Part shown: positions 41,529 to 49,401 of the stretch, in pieces | Numbering within the stretch: the first letter of the stretch is position 1 | Layout: every line of letters begins with the position of its first letter | Assembly: GCA_900544845.1 (NCBI GenBank) | Contig: UQWV01000001.1 | Span: forward strand, 34,969-98,968 | Direction: 5' to 3' | Source of the DNA: an uncultured Collinsella sp. | GTDB lineage: Bacteria; Actinomycetota; Coriobacteriia; Coriobacteriales; Coriobacteriaceae | DNA length: 64,000 nucleotides | The notes under the pieces: model-generated | What the model saw: the letters and a program-made list of their open reading frames with translations, nothing else | What the model was told of the DNA's origin: nothing | Database searches by the model: none | Position numbers and translations under genes: made by a program

Positions 41529-43046
41529 ATGGCGTTCTATCTGGGTATTGATATTGGGACAAGCGCCTCTAAAGGCGTCTTAATCGATGATCGATGCAAC
41601 ATCGTTTGCCAAGCCTCTTGTGGACACGAGACGGACAACCCGTGTGATGGATGGTACCAGCATGATGCGGAGGCAGTTTGGTGGGGCGATTTTTGCCGCT
41701 TGTCGCGCGAGCTGGTGGCGCGATCGGGGGTTAACGCGGCACAGATCGGATGCGTGGGCCTTTCCGCATTGGGTTGTGACTGTGTGCCGGTCGATACCGA
41801 GTGCAACGCGCTGGCGCCCGCGATTTTGTATGGAGTCGATGCGCGTTCGAAGCCGCAGATTGACGAGCTTCTTTCCGAATATGGGTCAGATCGCGCACGC
41901 GAGCTTTTCGGGCACGATCCCTGTTCGTCAGATATTGCTCCCAAGATCTTGTGGTTTAAGGAGAATATGCCCGAGGTGCACGAACGTGCCGCGAAGTTCC
42001 TGACGGCGTCGTCGTTTCTATGCGCAAAGTTGACGGGGCGTTTTACGGTGGACCGTTATTTGGCGGAGGATTTTCTTCCCCTATATGACCGCTACACTTG
42101 GAAGGTTGATGCTCGGGAATGTGCTCGTTTCTGCCGGCCTGACCAGATGGCGGAGGTAATGTCGGCTACCGATATTGCCGGGGTGATTACGCAGCGTGCG
42201 GCTGAGGCGACGGGGCTCGCGGCGGGGACACCTGTCTTAGTGGGAACGGGTGACTCTGGTGCCGAGGCCATTTCGACGGGTGTATTCCGTCCCGGCGATA
42301 TGATGGTTCAGTTGGGGAGCACGGCGTATTTCATCTACCTAGCTGATCATATGGTCGATGATGCCCGCCTGTGGCCGGGGACGTTTATCATTCCCGGAAC
42401 TTACGGGATTTGCGCGGGGACCAATACGGCGGGTGCACTCACATCGTGGCTGCGCCAAGAGCTGTATCGCGACGCCGTAGAGGCCGAGGGCCACGGTGGC
42501 CCCGATGCATATTCGGTTATGGCGCATGATGCCGCCGATGTGGCGTCGGGTGCCGATGGGCTCCTGTGCCTGCCGTACTTTGCGGGGGAGCGTACTCCGC
42601 TCAACGATCCCGAGGCGCGTGGCGTCTTCTTTGGCCTGACCGGAAGGCATACGCGAGCCCATATGGTTCGCGCCGCCTTGGAAGGCGTCGCGTATACCGT
42701 TGCATCCCATGTCGACATTATCGAGCGAGAGCATGGACTGCCAATTGGGCGCATTATGCTTGTCGGAGGCGGAACCAAGAATCCAGTTTGGATGCAGACT
42801 ATCGCCGACGTATGCGGGCGCGAGGTCTCGGTTGCCAAGGTTACGGTGGGTGCATGCTTCGGTGATGCCATCATGGCAGCTCTCGCAGGTGGCGCCTACG
42901 CATCATGGGATGAACTCGCCCAAGTCCTTGGCGTTGCGCAAACAATCGAGCCCGATATGGCTGCCCACGAGTTATATGCGTCGCGTCGTCATATCTTTGA
43001 CGAATTGTATGCACGCAACCGTGATCTCATGCACGAATTGGTGTAA
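41529..43046 (+). CDS. FGGY-family carbohydrate kinase (xylulokinase-like)
   Basis: A 505-residue sugar kinase with the ASKHA fold. The N-terminal phosphate loop is GIDIGTSASKGVLID, the adenosine region is VLVGTGDSGAEAISTGVF and IMLVGGGTKNPVWMQTIADV, and PYFAGERTPLNDPEARGVFFGL is the FGGY signature region. Substrate cannot be read from sequence; xylulose, a deoxyketose or another ketose from Amadori breakdown are options. It is the last gene of the operon, 6 nt after the BtpA-like gene, and ends at a terminator. Confidence 0.9.
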   Translation: MAFYLGIDIGTSASKGVLIDDRCNIVCQASCGHETDNPCDGWYQHDAEAVWWGDFCRLSRELVARSGVNAAQIGCVGLSALGCDCVPVDTECNALAPAILYGVDARSKPQIDELLSEYGSDRARELFGHDPCSSDIAPKILWFKENMPEVHERAAKFLTASSFLCAKLTGRFTVDRYLAEDFLPLYDRYTWKVDARECARFCRPDQMAEVMSATDIAGVITQRAAEATGLAAGTPVLVGTGDSGAEAISTGVFRPGDMMVQLGSTAYFIYLADHMVDDARLWPGTFIIPGTYGICAGTNTAGALTSWLRQELYRDAVEAEGHGGPDAYSVMAHDAADVASGADGLLCLPYFAGERTPLNDPEARGVFFGLTGRHTRAHMVRAALEGVAYTVASHVDIIEREHGLPIGRIMLVGGGTKNPVWMQTIADVCGREVSVAKVTVGACFGDAIMAALAGGAYASWDELAQVLGVAQTIEPDMAAHELYASRRHIFDELYARNRDLMHELV

Positions 43047-43073
43047 AGCTGTCGAATTGTACTGCCTACCAAT

Positions 43074-43115
43074 AGGGACTGCGTTGTGCGATTCGCATGT
43101 CCCTTGGCATTTTTT
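43074..43115. terminator. Terminator after the FGGY kinase gene
   Basis: AGGGAC and TGCG pair with CGCA and GTCCCT with one bulge, followed by a run of six T. It separates the operon from the convergent tatD. Confidence 0.8.
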
Positions 43116-43126
43116 GCCCACAGGGG

Positions 43127-43909
43127 TTAGCGAAGGTCAAAAACAGAGTGCGCATTTGTTAAAACTGCCGACTCGATGCGCTTTGCGTCACAGTTTTTGA
43201 GTGAGGCAATGCGCATCGAGGTCCTTGTGAGCGATTTGATGAGCGACTGCGCGCTTGTTTCTGTGTTTGGTTCGGCCGGCGCATCGGTCTCGAGCAGTAG
43301 GCGGTCGAGTGGAATCTGTCGTGCGTATTCGCGACCGCGCTTGGTCGCGAGCATGCGTTCGTTGACGGAAAAATAACAGCCCGCATTACGCGCGCGGACG
43401 AGTTCGTCCGAAGTACCGCTAAACCAGTGGAAGATGATAACGGGGGAGTCGGGGTTTGGGATGAGTAGCCCATGCGATTCGAGGACGTCCAGTACGGCTC
43501 CTGCCGAACGAACGGCGTGAATTGATATCACGCGCCCGGTAAGAGGATGCTGCACGAGCGCATCGCAGAGCCGGTTAAGTGCCTGTATTTGTAGCGGCTC
43601 ACTTCCAGCAAAGCGCGCGGAAAAGTCGAGTCCGACTTCGCCGATGTAGCGTTCTTGGGCAGCAACTTCGCAAAGCAGATTGACTTCGACAAAACCGCAG
43701 TGGCCATCGGCGAGCCACCAGGGGTGAAGCCCAACGCCGGCGATGATGCCTGGTTGGCGACAGGCGCGCTCGTTTGCGGCCGAAAAGTCGCGCGGATTGA
43801 CGCCGCAGTCAAATAGACCCAAGCCCAGCGCCGTCGCCTCATCGGCAACGGCGTCCGGGTGAGCCATTAAATCAAGATGGCAGTGTGCATCAAATAACCG
43901 GGGCTCCAT
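43127..43909 (-). CDS. tatD: TatD-family metal-dependent deoxyribonuclease
   Basis: A 260-residue TatD nuclease fold. LFDAHCHLDL (HxH metal motif), AGVGLHPWW, IGEVGLDFSARF (Glu ligand), IIFHWFSGTSDEL and RLLLETDAPAEPN (Asp ligand) are all present. It acts in DNA repair or fragment degradation. It starts 14 nt after the tcdA stop, so the two share a transcript. Confidence 0.92.
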   Translation of the reverse strand: MEPRLFDAHCHLDLMAHPDAVADEATALGLGLFDCGVNPRDFSAANERACRQPGIIAGVGLHPWWLADGHCGFVEVNLLCEVAAQERYIGEVGLDFSARFAGSEPLQIQALNRLCDALVQHPLTGRVISIHAVRSAGAVLDVLESHGLLIPNPDSPVIIFHWFSGTSDELVRARNAGCYFSVNERMLATKRGREYARQIPLDRLLLETDAPAEPNTETSAQSLIKSLTRTSMRIASLKNCDAKRIESAVLTNAHSVFDLR

Positions 43910-43923
43910 CTCGGTGCGCTCCG

Positions 43924-44721
43924 CTAGTCCAGACGTTGGCCATCGGAGCGTACGCGCTCAGTGCCGCGGCCGCTGATCTGGCGGATAACCTCGCCGGCAA
44001 TCATCTGGCCCATGATGGGCGGCATAAAGCTGGCGGTTCCCAGCTCGGTGCGCTCGTGGATGTTGGAAGGGTCGCGGGGCTGTGTCTTAACCGATTCCTC
44101 GCAGCTAAACAGTACATGCAGGCTCTTGATTCCGCGCTTCTTGCATTCTTTGCGCATAATGCGGCTCATGGGGTCACGTACCGTATCGAAAATGTCGGCA
44201 AAGCGGAGGCACTCGGGATGGAGCTTGTTGGCCCCGCCCATGGAGCTAACCAAACGAATGTCGTGGTCCTGAGCATATTTGGCAATGGTGAGCTTGGCCG
44301 AGATGGTGTCGATGGCGTCGACGACGTAGTCGAGCTTGCCGTCCGTCTGCTCCAAAACGCTCGCGAAGAAATCATCGATGTTGTCGCTCAGCAAGTATTC
44401 AGTTCGCTTGATGACGGCAGCGGCGGGATTGATGTCGTGGATCATGGCTTCCATCACGTCAACCTTGCGCTTTCCGATGGTGCTGTGAAAGGCGATGGCC
44501 TGACGGTTGATATTGCTGGGCGCGATGACGTCCTTGTCCAGAATGACGAAATGACCGATGCCGCCGCGGGCGAGTGCCTCGCAGCAATTGGAGCCCACAC
44601 CTCCGCAGCCGAGCACCAGCACCGTAGCATCGGCGAGCTTATCGAGTGCCTCGCGGCCCATGATGATCTCGAGCTTGGTGTCGCGTGTCTCGATGGCGGC
44701 TGCGGCTGTGGTTTCGGTCAT
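43924..44721 (-). CDS. tcdA: tRNA threonylcarbamoyladenosine dehydratase (ThiF/TcdA-like)
   Basis: A 265-residue E1-like enzyme. The ATP-binding loop is VLVLGCGGVGSNCCEALARGGIG, then ILDKDVIAPSNINRQAIA, VDAIDTISAKL and ADIFDTVRDPMSRIMRKECKKRGI, which is typical of TcdA/CsdL. TcdA cyclises t6A to ct6A in tRNA. The ATG at 44721 has GGAGGATAT upstream. No CsdA/CsdE neighbours are seen. Confidence 0.9.
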   Translation of the reverse strand: MTETTAAAAIETRDTKLEIIMGREALDKLADATVLVLGCGGVGSNCCEALARGGIGHFVILDKDVIAPSNINRQAIAFHSTIGKRKVDVMEAMIHDINPAAAVIKRTEYLLSDNIDDFFASVLEQTDGKLDYVVDAIDTISAKLTIAKYAQDHDIRLVSSMGGANKLHPECLRFADIFDTVRDPMSRIMRKECKKRGIKSLHVLFSCEESVKTQPRDPSNIHERTELGTASFMPPIMGQMIAGEVIRQISGRGTERVRSDGQRLD

Positions 44722-44835
44722 GGATATCCTCCGATGGGGAGTCGGTCGTGTTTTAGCTATCGTCATTATAGGTAATCGCCCATAGGTTGCGATGGCGTTT
44801 GCTTTGATGTGGTTTGAAGCATTGCGATTAGATAG

Positions 44836-44865
44836 TTAGACAAACATCTAAATATCGAGTATAGT
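44836..44865 (+). promoter_or_regulatory. Promoter and operator of the SdpR-like/SdpI-like pair
   Basis: TAGACA (44837-44842), 17 nt, TATAGT (44860-44865). The inverted repeat TTAGA-caaaca-TCTAA (44836-44851) overlaps the -35, well placed for autorepression by the ArsR-type protein. Confidence 0.6.
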
Positions 44866-44899
44866 GTGCACGTCATGAGAGATGATGAGAGGAGGTCTT

Positions 44900-45178
44900 A
44901 TGCCGGGAGAGGGTTTTAAGGCGCTTGCCGATCCAACGCGACGGCGCATTTTGGAGTTGCTGCGCGAGGGCAATTGCACGGCGGGGGAGCTTGCCGAGCA
45001 TTTCGATATCAGTAAGCCGTCGCTGAGCCATCACTTGGCGACGCTCAAAAACGCCGGGTTGGTGACCGACGAGCGCCATGGCCAAAACATCGTATACAGC
45101 TTAAACACCACCGTCATGCAGGATTTGATTGGCTGGTTTATGGGTTTTACAAACACGGAAGGTGATAAGGATGAATAA
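44900..45178 (+). CDS. ArsR-family autorepressor, SdpR-like
   Basis: A 92-residue winged-helix repressor: FKALADPTRRRILELLREG, AGELAEHFDISKPSLSHHLATLKNAGLV and ERHGQNIVYSLN. It lacks the metal-binding ELCVCDL motif of ArsR and matches the SdpR group, which in Bacillus represses its own operon with the immunity protein SdpI. GGAGG precedes the ATG at 44900. The next gene overlaps its stop by 8 nt. Confidence 0.9.
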   Translation: MPGEGFKALADPTRRRILELLREGNCTAGELAEHFDISKPSLSHHLATLKNAGLVTDERHGQNIVYSLNTTVMQDLIGWFMGFTNTEGDKDE

Positions 45179-45875
45179 CGAAAACAAGGGCATTCACCCC
45201 ACGGGGGTATCGTCGCGCGTGTGGATTGCGCTGGTCGCTCTGTGCGTCGCCAATGTCGTAGCGCACCTCATGGTGATGCCGAGCTTGCCTGCGCAGATTC
45301 CCACGCACTGGGGCGCGAACGGCGCCGTCGACGGTTGGGGTCCTAGCTGGATGGCCTCCGCGCTCGGCGTGCTGCCTCTGGCGCTTCTCGCAATGTTCTG
45401 CGTGGTGCCGCGCATCGACCCCAAAGGTGAGGCATATCGAACCTCGGGCAAGTTCTACCAGGGCTTCGTAATCGCCTTCACCTTGTTCATGTGCGCCATA
45501 AGCTGGCTGGGAGAGCTTACGGTCTGGGGCGTGGTGCCGGCGGTCGGTTCGGTTAACGTGCTGATTTCCGGTGTTGTCGGTTTGCTGTTCATCGGCGTAG
45601 GCAACTACTTGCCGCGTGTGAAGCAGAACTATACGCTCGGTATCAAGACACCCTGGGCGCTTGCCGATCCCGAGAACTGGCGCCGTACGCAGCGTTTTGA
45701 CGGCGCCTGCTTTATGGTGCTGGGTATTGGCCTGATTGTGATGGGCGTGGCAGGCAGCGTGCTTTCGAGTGAAGTCGTCGCCGCGGTGATTGCGGTTCTG
45801 GCGTTTGGTTCGGTCGGAGCCATCTACGTCTACTCGTATCTGCTGTGGCGCAAATCGCAGCGAGCCGCTCGTTAA
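45171..45875 (+). CDS. SdpI-family membrane protein with DUF1648
   Basis: A 234-residue membrane protein with about six hydrophobic segments. The N-terminal DUF1648 block VMPSLPAQIPTHWGANGAVDGWG and the SdpI block GNYLPRVKQNYTLGIKTPWAL followed by ENWRRTQRFDG are diagnostic. In Bacillus SdpI protects against the SdpC toxin and signals to SdpR; here no sdpABC toxin genes are present, so it may serve as defence against toxins from others or as a membrane-stress sensor. Start overlaps the sdpR-like stop. Confidence 0.9.
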   Translation: MNNENKGIHPTGVSSRVWIALVALCVANVVAHLMVMPSLPAQIPTHWGANGAVDGWGPSWMASALGVLPLALLAMFCVVPRIDPKGEAYRTSGKFYQGFVIAFTLFMCAISWLGELTVWGVVPAVGSVNVLISGVVGLLFIGVGNYLPRVKQNYTLGIKTPWALADPENWRRTQRFDGACFMVLGIGLIVMGVAGSVLSSEVVAAVIAVLAFGSVGAIYVYSYLLWRKSQRAAR

Positions 45876-45939
45876 GGTTGCGGAAAACTAGCGTACGCAG
45901 TTCATAGTATGTTCCGGGGGACTTTTCCCAGGTAGTATT

Positions 45940-45968
45940 AGGGGGTATGGGCAACCATGCCCCTTTTT
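45940..45968 (+). terminator. Terminator of the Sdp-type pair
   Basis: AGGGGGTATGG pairs with CCATGCCCCT around GCAA, followed by TTTTT. Confidence 0.8.
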
Positions 45969-46059
45969 CGTTACGTTTCAGAGCTGGTTCCCTCATTTCG
46001 TTTCCACTAAAGCGAATCAAGAATAGGGAAACAGCAGGTAGAAAGGATAAAACAGGCAA

Positions 46060-47739
46060 ATGGCAGAGTTTATCTACCAGATGTATCAGGCTCGCAAGGC
46101 CCATGGCGACAAGGTAATCCTTGACGACGTGACTCTGAGTTTCTACCCTGGCGCCAAGATCGGCGTTGTGGGTCCCAACGGCATGGGTAAGTCGACCCTG
46201 CTCAAGATCATGGCCGGCATCGAGGAAGTTTCCAACGGCGATGCCAGGCTTACCCCCGGCTACACCGTGGGTATCCTGCAGCAGGAGCCGCCGCTCGACG
46301 ACGACAAGACCGTCATCGAGAACGTGCGCATGGCATTTGGCGACATGATCGCCAAGGTCGATCGCTTCAACAAGATCGGCGAGGAGATGTGCGACCCGGA
46401 TTGCGACATGGACGCCCTCATGGCCGAGATGGGCAAGCTCCAGGACGAGATCGACGCCGCCGACGGCTGGGATATCGATTCCAAGCTCGGCCAGGCCATG
46501 GACGCCCTGCAGCTGCCCGATTCCGACATGCCGGTCAACGTGCTTTCCGGCGGCGAGCGCCGTCGCGTGGCCCTGTGCAAGCTGCTGCTCGAGGCTCCCG
46601 ACCTGCTGCTGCTCGACGAGCCCACGAACCACCTGGACGCCGAATCGATCTTGTGGCTCGAGCACTTCCTGCACAACTACCAGGGCGCGGTGCTTGCCGT
46701 CACGCACGATCGCTACTTCCTGGATAACGTTGCCGAGTGGATCTGCGAGGTAGACCGCGGTCACCTTTATCCCTACAAGGGCAACTACTCCACGTATCTG
46801 GAGACCAAGGCCGCCCGTATCGAGGCGCAGGGCAACCGCGACGCCAAGCTCGCCAAGCGCATGGAGGCCGAGCTCGAGTGGGTACGCAGCTCGCCCAAGG
46901 CTCGCCAGGCCAAGAACAAGGCCCGTCTGGCTCGTTACGAGGAGATGGAGGCCGAGGCCCGCGCAAGCCAGAAGCTCGACTGGACCGACATCCGCATCCC
47001 CGTGGGCCCGCGTCTGGGCAACAAGGTGCTCGAGGCTCATCACCTGCACAAGGAGTTCGATGGCCGTGTGCTCATCGACGACCTATCGTTCACCCTGCCG
47101 CGCAACGGTATCGTGGGTGTCATCGGCCCCAACGGTGTGGGCAAAACCACGCTGTTCAAGACCATCGTGGGCCTGGAGCCGCTGACTTCGGGCGAGCTCG
47201 AGGTGGGCGAGACCGTCAAGATCTCCTATGTCGATCAGAACCGTTCCGGCATCGACCCCGATAAGAACCTGTGGGAGGTCGTCTCGGATGGCCTGGACCA
47301 CATGATGGTCGGCGAGACCGAGGTCCCCAGCCGCGCGTACGTGGCGAGCTTTGGCTTTAAGGGCCAGGACCAGCAGAAGCGCGCCGGCGTACTCTCCGGT
47401 GGCGAGCGCAATCGCCTGAACCTGGCGCTCACGCTCAAGCAGGGCGGCAACCTGCTGCTCCTCGACGAGCCCACGAACGATCTCGACGTCGAGACGCTGT
47501 CCTCACTCGAGGCGGCGCTGCTCGAGTTCCCGGGCTGCTCGGTGGTCATTAGCCACGACCGTATGTTCCTGGACCGCGTCGCCACGCACATTCTGGCGTG
47601 GGAGGGCACCGACGAGAATCCGGGCAACTGGTATTGGTTCGAGGGCAACTTTGAGGCCTATCAGGCCAACCGCATCGAGCGCCTTGGCGAGGACGCAGCC
47701 CAGCCGCATCGTATTCACCGTAAGCTGACGCGCGACTAG
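46060..47739 (+). CDS. ettA: ABC-F protein EttA (energy-dependent translational throttle)
   Basis: A 559-residue duplicated ABC ATPase without membrane domains. Domain 1: GPNGMGKST, LSGGERRRVALCKLLLE, LLLDEPTNHLDAES; domain 2: GPNGVGKTT, LSGGERNRLNLALTLK, LLLDEPTNDLDVET. The linker and toe region (ARIEAQGNRDAKLAKRMEAELEWVRSSPKARQAKNKARL) matches EttA. It binds the ribosome E site and regulates early elongation by ADP/ATP ratio. The length equals E. coli EttA (555). Confidence 0.96.
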   Translation: MAEFIYQMYQARKAHGDKVILDDVTLSFYPGAKIGVVGPNGMGKSTLLKIMAGIEEVSNGDARLTPGYTVGILQQEPPLDDDKTVIENVRMAFGDMIAKVDRFNKIGEEMCDPDCDMDALMAEMGKLQDEIDAADGWDIDSKLGQAMDALQLPDSDMPVNVLSGGERRRVALCKLLLEAPDLLLLDEPTNHLDAESILWLEHFLHNYQGAVLAVTHDRYFLDNVAEWICEVDRGHLYPYKGNYSTYLETKAARIEAQGNRDAKLAKRMEAELEWVRSSPKARQAKNKARLARYEEMEAEARASQKLDWTDIRIPVGPRLGNKVLEAHHLHKEFDGRVLIDDLSFTLPRNGIVGVIGPNGVGKTTLFKTIVGLEPLTSGELEVGETVKISYVDQNRSGIDPDKNLWEVVSDGLDHMMVGETEVPSRAYVASFGFKGQDQQKRAGVLSGGERNRLNLALTLKQGGNLLLLDEPTNDLDVETLSSLEAALLEFPGCSVVISHDRMFLDRVATHILAWEGTDENPGNWYWFEGNFEAYQANRIERLGEDAAQPHRIHRKLTRD

Positions 47740-47742
47740 ATC

Positions 47743-47769
47743 GTTACGCGGTTTTCCAAACCGCGTAAC
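47743..47769 (+). terminator. Perfect 12-bp hairpin after ettA
   Basis: GTTACGCGGTTT and its complement are separated by only 3 nt. A near-identical stem (ACGCGGTTT/AAACCGCGT) recurs at 57490-57512. Confidence 0.7.
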
Positions 47770-47780
47770 TGCTCGACGCT

Positions 47781-47885
47781 GCGCGGGTCGCAAGCACCCC
47801 ATCTTGCCGTTCAAGCCGTCGCTCGCGTACCGAAGTACGCGTCGCTCCTCTTTCACGGCAACCTGGGGCACTTGCGGCCCGCTCG
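47781..47885. repeat. Long imperfect inverted repeat in the ettA intergenic region
   Basis: The arms of about 50 nt (47781-47830 and 47835-47885) share blocks GGG-CGCAAG, CCCCA, TTGCCGT and CGCGTAC with their complements around a CGAA tetraloop. This would fold into one extended hairpin. No gene is present. See findings. Confidence 0.7.
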
Positions 47886-47913
47886 CTGTTGGTTACGCAA
47901 CATCAACAAATAA

Positions 47914-47949
47914 AAACGGCTCAAATCCTGATTTGGATTTGAGTCGTTT
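47914..47949. terminator. Bidirectional terminator
   Basis: The 15-nt arms 47914-47928 and 47935-47949 pair with one mismatch (a G-T pair), flanked by A-run and T-rich ends, just past the stop of the minus-strand gene. Confidence 0.85.
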
Positions 47950-47953
47950 GTCG

Positions 47954-49261
47954 TTACTGCTCGGGTTCTTCGACTTTATCGATGGCCCAGGTGGATCCGA
48001 GGCCACCGGTGGTATTGCGGCGGATGCGCACGGCAACCTCGCGGCGCTCGCCGGCCTGCGTGTAGCGCAGGGGGAAGCTTGCGCGGTTTCGCGCGGCCTC
48101 GATGGTACCGCGCTCGCGGGCGATCCAGTAGTACTCGCCGACAATGCCGAGGGTATCGGCGCCGTAGGGGAGATAGGTCGACAGCTGGTGCAGAAGCGGG
48201 CCGGGGCAGAAGACCTCGGTTGCGAAATCGATGGGGAAGTCCTCGGGGATGGTCGGTGCTGCGGGTGCGGGGGTTGGGGCCGCTGCGGGTGCCGAAGCCG
48301 GTGCCGGTGCGGGAATTTGGCCGCAAGCAGAGGTGGGCACGGATTCGATGACGGGTGCGGGCTCCGGCGTCGCTTCCGGCTTGATCGTGGAATCTGCGGG
48401 CTCCACGGTGACGGGCGCGTCTGCAGCTGCGGTTTCAACCTCAACCTGCGTCGCGTCCTCGTTCTCGACGCTCGACTTTGCTTCGATGGGCGTGGATGCC
48501 ATGGTGGTGATGCCGGCGTTGGCGTTCTCGGGGTCATAGACGACCGTGAGCGAGATGGCGGGCTGTGGCGTCTCGGGCTCCGGTGTCGACTCGGTAGCGT
48601 CTTGATCTGCGGGCTCGTCGGACTGATCGTCCTCGGCCTCGTCGCCAAAGACATCGCTGTTTTGGAACGCAGACGGCTCGGGTTGGTCAGCGGCTTCTTC
48701 GGTTGTCGACTTGGGCGCTTCGTTGAGCTCCACAGTGGCTTCCTGCTCGGATATGACTTCGGAATCGGTCGTGGCGGCGATTTCGGTTTCGGCTTCTGCC
48801 GTTACCTCAATAGCGACTTCGATCTCTGTCTCGGGCTCGGGTTCCGGCGCGGCTTCAACCATGGCTTCGGGCTCGGGACGCTTAACGTGCTTGGGGCGCA
48901 CGGCCTTGAGGTCCTTCTCACCGCGCTTTTTCTTTTTGTAGGACTGCTTGGCGCCCTTGGCGGTCTTGGGCTTGTCCTCGCCCTTGGCAAGCGCAGCATC
49001 CCAGGCCTCGTTGGCGATGACCGTGGCATACAGGCGGCCGCCTTTAAAGACGGTCAGCTTAATGCAGTCGTCGAGCTCCTCGAGCAGCTCGCGCGTGGAC
49101 TCGAAGCCCAGGTCATAAGCGGTCATGTCGCCAGCGGCGAGCGCCTCCTCGACCTGCGTCATAAACGTTTGCTTGCCACATCCAATCGCATCGCGCAGCA
49201 GGCGATACAGATAGATGTGGTTGCCCAGCGAAAGCGTGGGCCTAACTATTGTCTTGCTCAT
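47954..49261 (-). CDS. Large protein with acidic, proline-rich centre, unknown
   Basis: A 435-residue protein. Residues ~1-95 form a folded domain (LGNHIYLYRLLRDAIGCGKQ, AYDLGFESTRELLEELDD, KLTVFKGGRLYATVIAN) that faintly recalls LOTUS/OST-HTH RNA-binding domains. A Lys-rich patch (KKKKRGEKD, ~105-120) follows, then about 200 residues dominated by Glu, Ala, Pro and Thr. Residues ~345-435 form a second folded domain (DFPIDFATEVFCPGPLLHQLSTY, YYWIARERGTIEAARNR). No membrane segment. Function unknown. The ATG at 49261 follows GAGGAG. The centre is probably disordered. Confidence 0.75.
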   Translation of the reverse strand: MSKTIVRPTLSLGNHIYLYRLLRDAIGCGKQTFMTQVEEALAAGDMTAYDLGFESTRELLEELDDCIKLTVFKGGRLYATVIANEAWDAALAKGEDKPKTAKGAKQSYKKKKRGEKDLKAVRPKHVKRPEPEAMVEAAPEPEPETEIEVAIEVTAEAETEIAATTDSEVISEQEATVELNEAPKSTTEEAADQPEPSAFQNSDVFGDEAEDDQSDEPADQDATESTPEPETPQPAISLTVVYDPENANAGITTMASTPIEAKSSVENEDATQVEVETAAADAPVTVEPADSTIKPEATPEPAPVIESVPTSACGQIPAPAPASAPAAAPTPAPAAPTIPEDFPIDFATEVFCPGPLLHQLSTYLPYGADTLGIVGEYYWIARERGTIEAARNRASFPLRYTQAGERREVAVRIRRNTTGGLGSTWAIDKVEEPEQ

Positions 49262-49333
49262 GGCAAATCTCCTCTTTACACATGTAAAGCATCTTACCAT
49301 CGCATAGCGTTCGCCATGGCGGCGCCCAAGGCA

Positions 49334-49367
49334 AACGGGCGCGAACCGCTTTCGATTCGCGCCCGTT
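49334..49367 (-). terminator. Terminator-like hairpin
   Basis: The perfect 12-bp arms AACGGGCGCGAA and its complement lie downstream of the minus-strand membrane-protein gene. Confidence 0.7.
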
Positions 49368-49401
49368 GTACAGGTCGGTTATCTATGAGAGGCAAACGTG
49401 C

